This document shows, piece after piece, positions 58,620 through 60,000 of a stretch of DNA of 60,000 nt. A program made the translations under genes and the position numbers. Source of the stretch: Hydractinia symbiolongicarpus (Eukaryota; Cnidaria; Hydrozoa; Anthoathecata; Hydractiniidae). How positions within the stretch are numbered: the stretch's first letter is position 1; the number at the start of each line of letters is the position of its first letter. The notes beneath the pieces were generated by a model. It did not search any database. It saw only the letters and a program-made list of their open reading frames with translations, and was not told the origin of the DNA. The DNA is taken from the NCBI RefSeq assembly GCF_029227915.1, contig NC_079876.1, positions 26,883,828 through 26,943,827 on the forward strand, in the 5' to 3' direction.

Positions 58620-60000
58620 GGATAAAACTTTAGATGTTCTGTATTTGGCATGACCCTTTTGTTTACATCTGAGAAATATAAATAATAATAATAATAATAA
58701 CAGGTACCTAAGGTTAGGCTGTAGTTATTCAATAGTTTATTTATTCTCATGAGCATGTAGAAAAACATTTGATATTACTTAGTACTAACCATGCTTGCTT
58801 TTAAGGATAAGAAAACTATTAACTTCTGTTTTATTGTTCATAATATTGTTTAGTTTAAAAGTGAGAATTACGCTATGAAAGTCATCTTAACTGTAACACC
58901 TTTCTTTTGTAAAATTATTTTGTCCAACTTTTTGTTAAGGACATCCTTTTGCAATGTTAAAATGTTTTTTACCTAACATGTTTAAAATAGGTGACATCTT
59001 AACTCTTTTGACAATTGTTGCCTGTATTCTTTTTTATTCTTTATATTTATTTACTTATTTTTTGTTTGTTTGTTTGATTGTTTGTTTCTAGAACCTTCCA
59101 AAACAATTATATTGAAGACAGGGTTAGTTTTCATTTTAGTTTGGCACTGACAGTTGTAGGGTCCAGAAATTGTAAGTTCGTTTCCTTGGGGCATAAAATA
59201 AGAAAAAGTTTTTTACAGTATCCAAGCTTGCGTTTTTTAATTCGTCAATTAATCTGTCTGTGTGATATTGGTTTTACATGTGCTTTTAAGACTTGAATGA
59301 GGCATAGCCAATTCTCGTGGTGTATGTGGAGATGTGGAAGTGCAATTGCATGTGCTATAATGACTGGTTTCAAATATTGGTGAGTTTAATTATCATAATA
59401 CGAAAATAAGTTGGAATATAATTTTGTTTTATAATCCATTGAAAAAATAAAACGTAGAAGCAATAAAATATAAATTCCATCCAATGCAATCATAAATCTC
59501 TAGGGGACAACAATAAATAGAGATAAATACGAAAATAACTTGTAATTGATAAATATACTATTATATAAATGGATCAAAGTAAAACTATTGAAGATTCATT
59601 TAAAATTACTGAGAAAAAATTTAATATACAACATTTTTTTATTTTATTTCTATTTTATGCTCTTTATTTTATTATTACCCTTGTTCTCTTTATTAAAGAA
59701 ATCTTTAAATAGACTTGAAATGTGTCTAATGCAAAAAGAAGGCTTACGTTAATTGATCTATTATTAATACCACATCAATGTATTGTTTTGTAGCTAACTA
59801 CATTTATCGCTGTGGTCCTTTGTTGTCACCCTAATTGTGTAGTTAATGTCTTGATGTTTTTAATTTGCATGCTATGTAGTTTGTTAAAGGTTGTGTGTTG
59901 ATGATAAGAGTTAAGTTTGTGGGAGAGTATAGTACTGTTTTGTATAATCACTGTATTTGTAATTTTAAAAGGATTCTAAAAGTTTTGTTATGCATTGATT
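58620..60000. other. Downstream intergenic DNA, no gene recognised
   Basis: Contains an (ATA)n microsatellite at 58680-58700 and a TTTG-type run near 59060. Frames at 59078-59296 and 59546-59752 show no domain. Confidence 0.4.

Overview
The window is AT-rich nuclear DNA from an animal and most likely from a cnidarian, possibly a hydrozoan. The evidence is spliced GT-AG genes, one clean housekeeping locus (RPL4, APC10, SAP30BP) and a dense mix of transposon relics of types common in cnidarian genomes (Helentron/Helitron, ISL2EU-like, piggyBac, pogo/Tigger, non-LTR retrotransposon, tRNA-derived SINEs). The species assignment is inference. The gene models and motifs are read from the sequence.

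Layout. 1-6.0 kb: non-autonomous Helitron-like elements, an unclassified TIR element and a decayed non-LTR retrotransposon on the minus strand. 6.3-28.4 kb: a tandem C2H2 zinc-finger (ZNF) gene array. It holds a pseudogene ZNF exon (6.3 kb), an acidic first exon (9.85 kb), two near-identical ZNF exons (19.2 and 25.3 kb; the second is intact with six fingers) and a second, orphan acidic first exon (28.2 kb). A broken Helentron (protease-like, Rep, PIF1-type helicase, endonuclease) lies in the large intron and was copied together with the ZNF exon in a ~6.1-kb tandem segmental duplication. 30.5-35.5 kb: pogo/Tigger transposase relic, ankyrin-repeat fragment and tRNA-Thr-like SINE. 35.9-42 kb: two paralogous small secreted-protein genes on the minus strand, with duplicated upstream DNA, separated by Helitron-like fragments.

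44.8-46.95 kb: RPL4 on the minus strand, five coding exons. Intron 2 carries a convincing box C/D snoRNA whose guide matches the 18S rRNA around human G601, and intron 4 carries a second C/D candidate. 47.3-49.2 kb: an internally deleted ISL2EU-like transposon (THAP fragment on one strand; SWIM ORF and PHD relic on the other) containing a tRNA-like gene, plus a related MITE. 50.4-55.1 kb: a ~4.5-kb inverted duplication with a deleted piggyBac copy in each arm. 56.5-58.6 kb: APC10 and SAP30BP, head to tail and closely spaced, both with a splice acceptor just before the ATG.

The working genes supported here are RPL4 (translation) with its intronic snoRNAs (rRNA methylation), APC10 (ubiquitin ligase of the cell cycle), SAP30BP (splicing/transcription), the two secreted peptides and possibly one ZNF gene. 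Most of the rest is repeat-derived.
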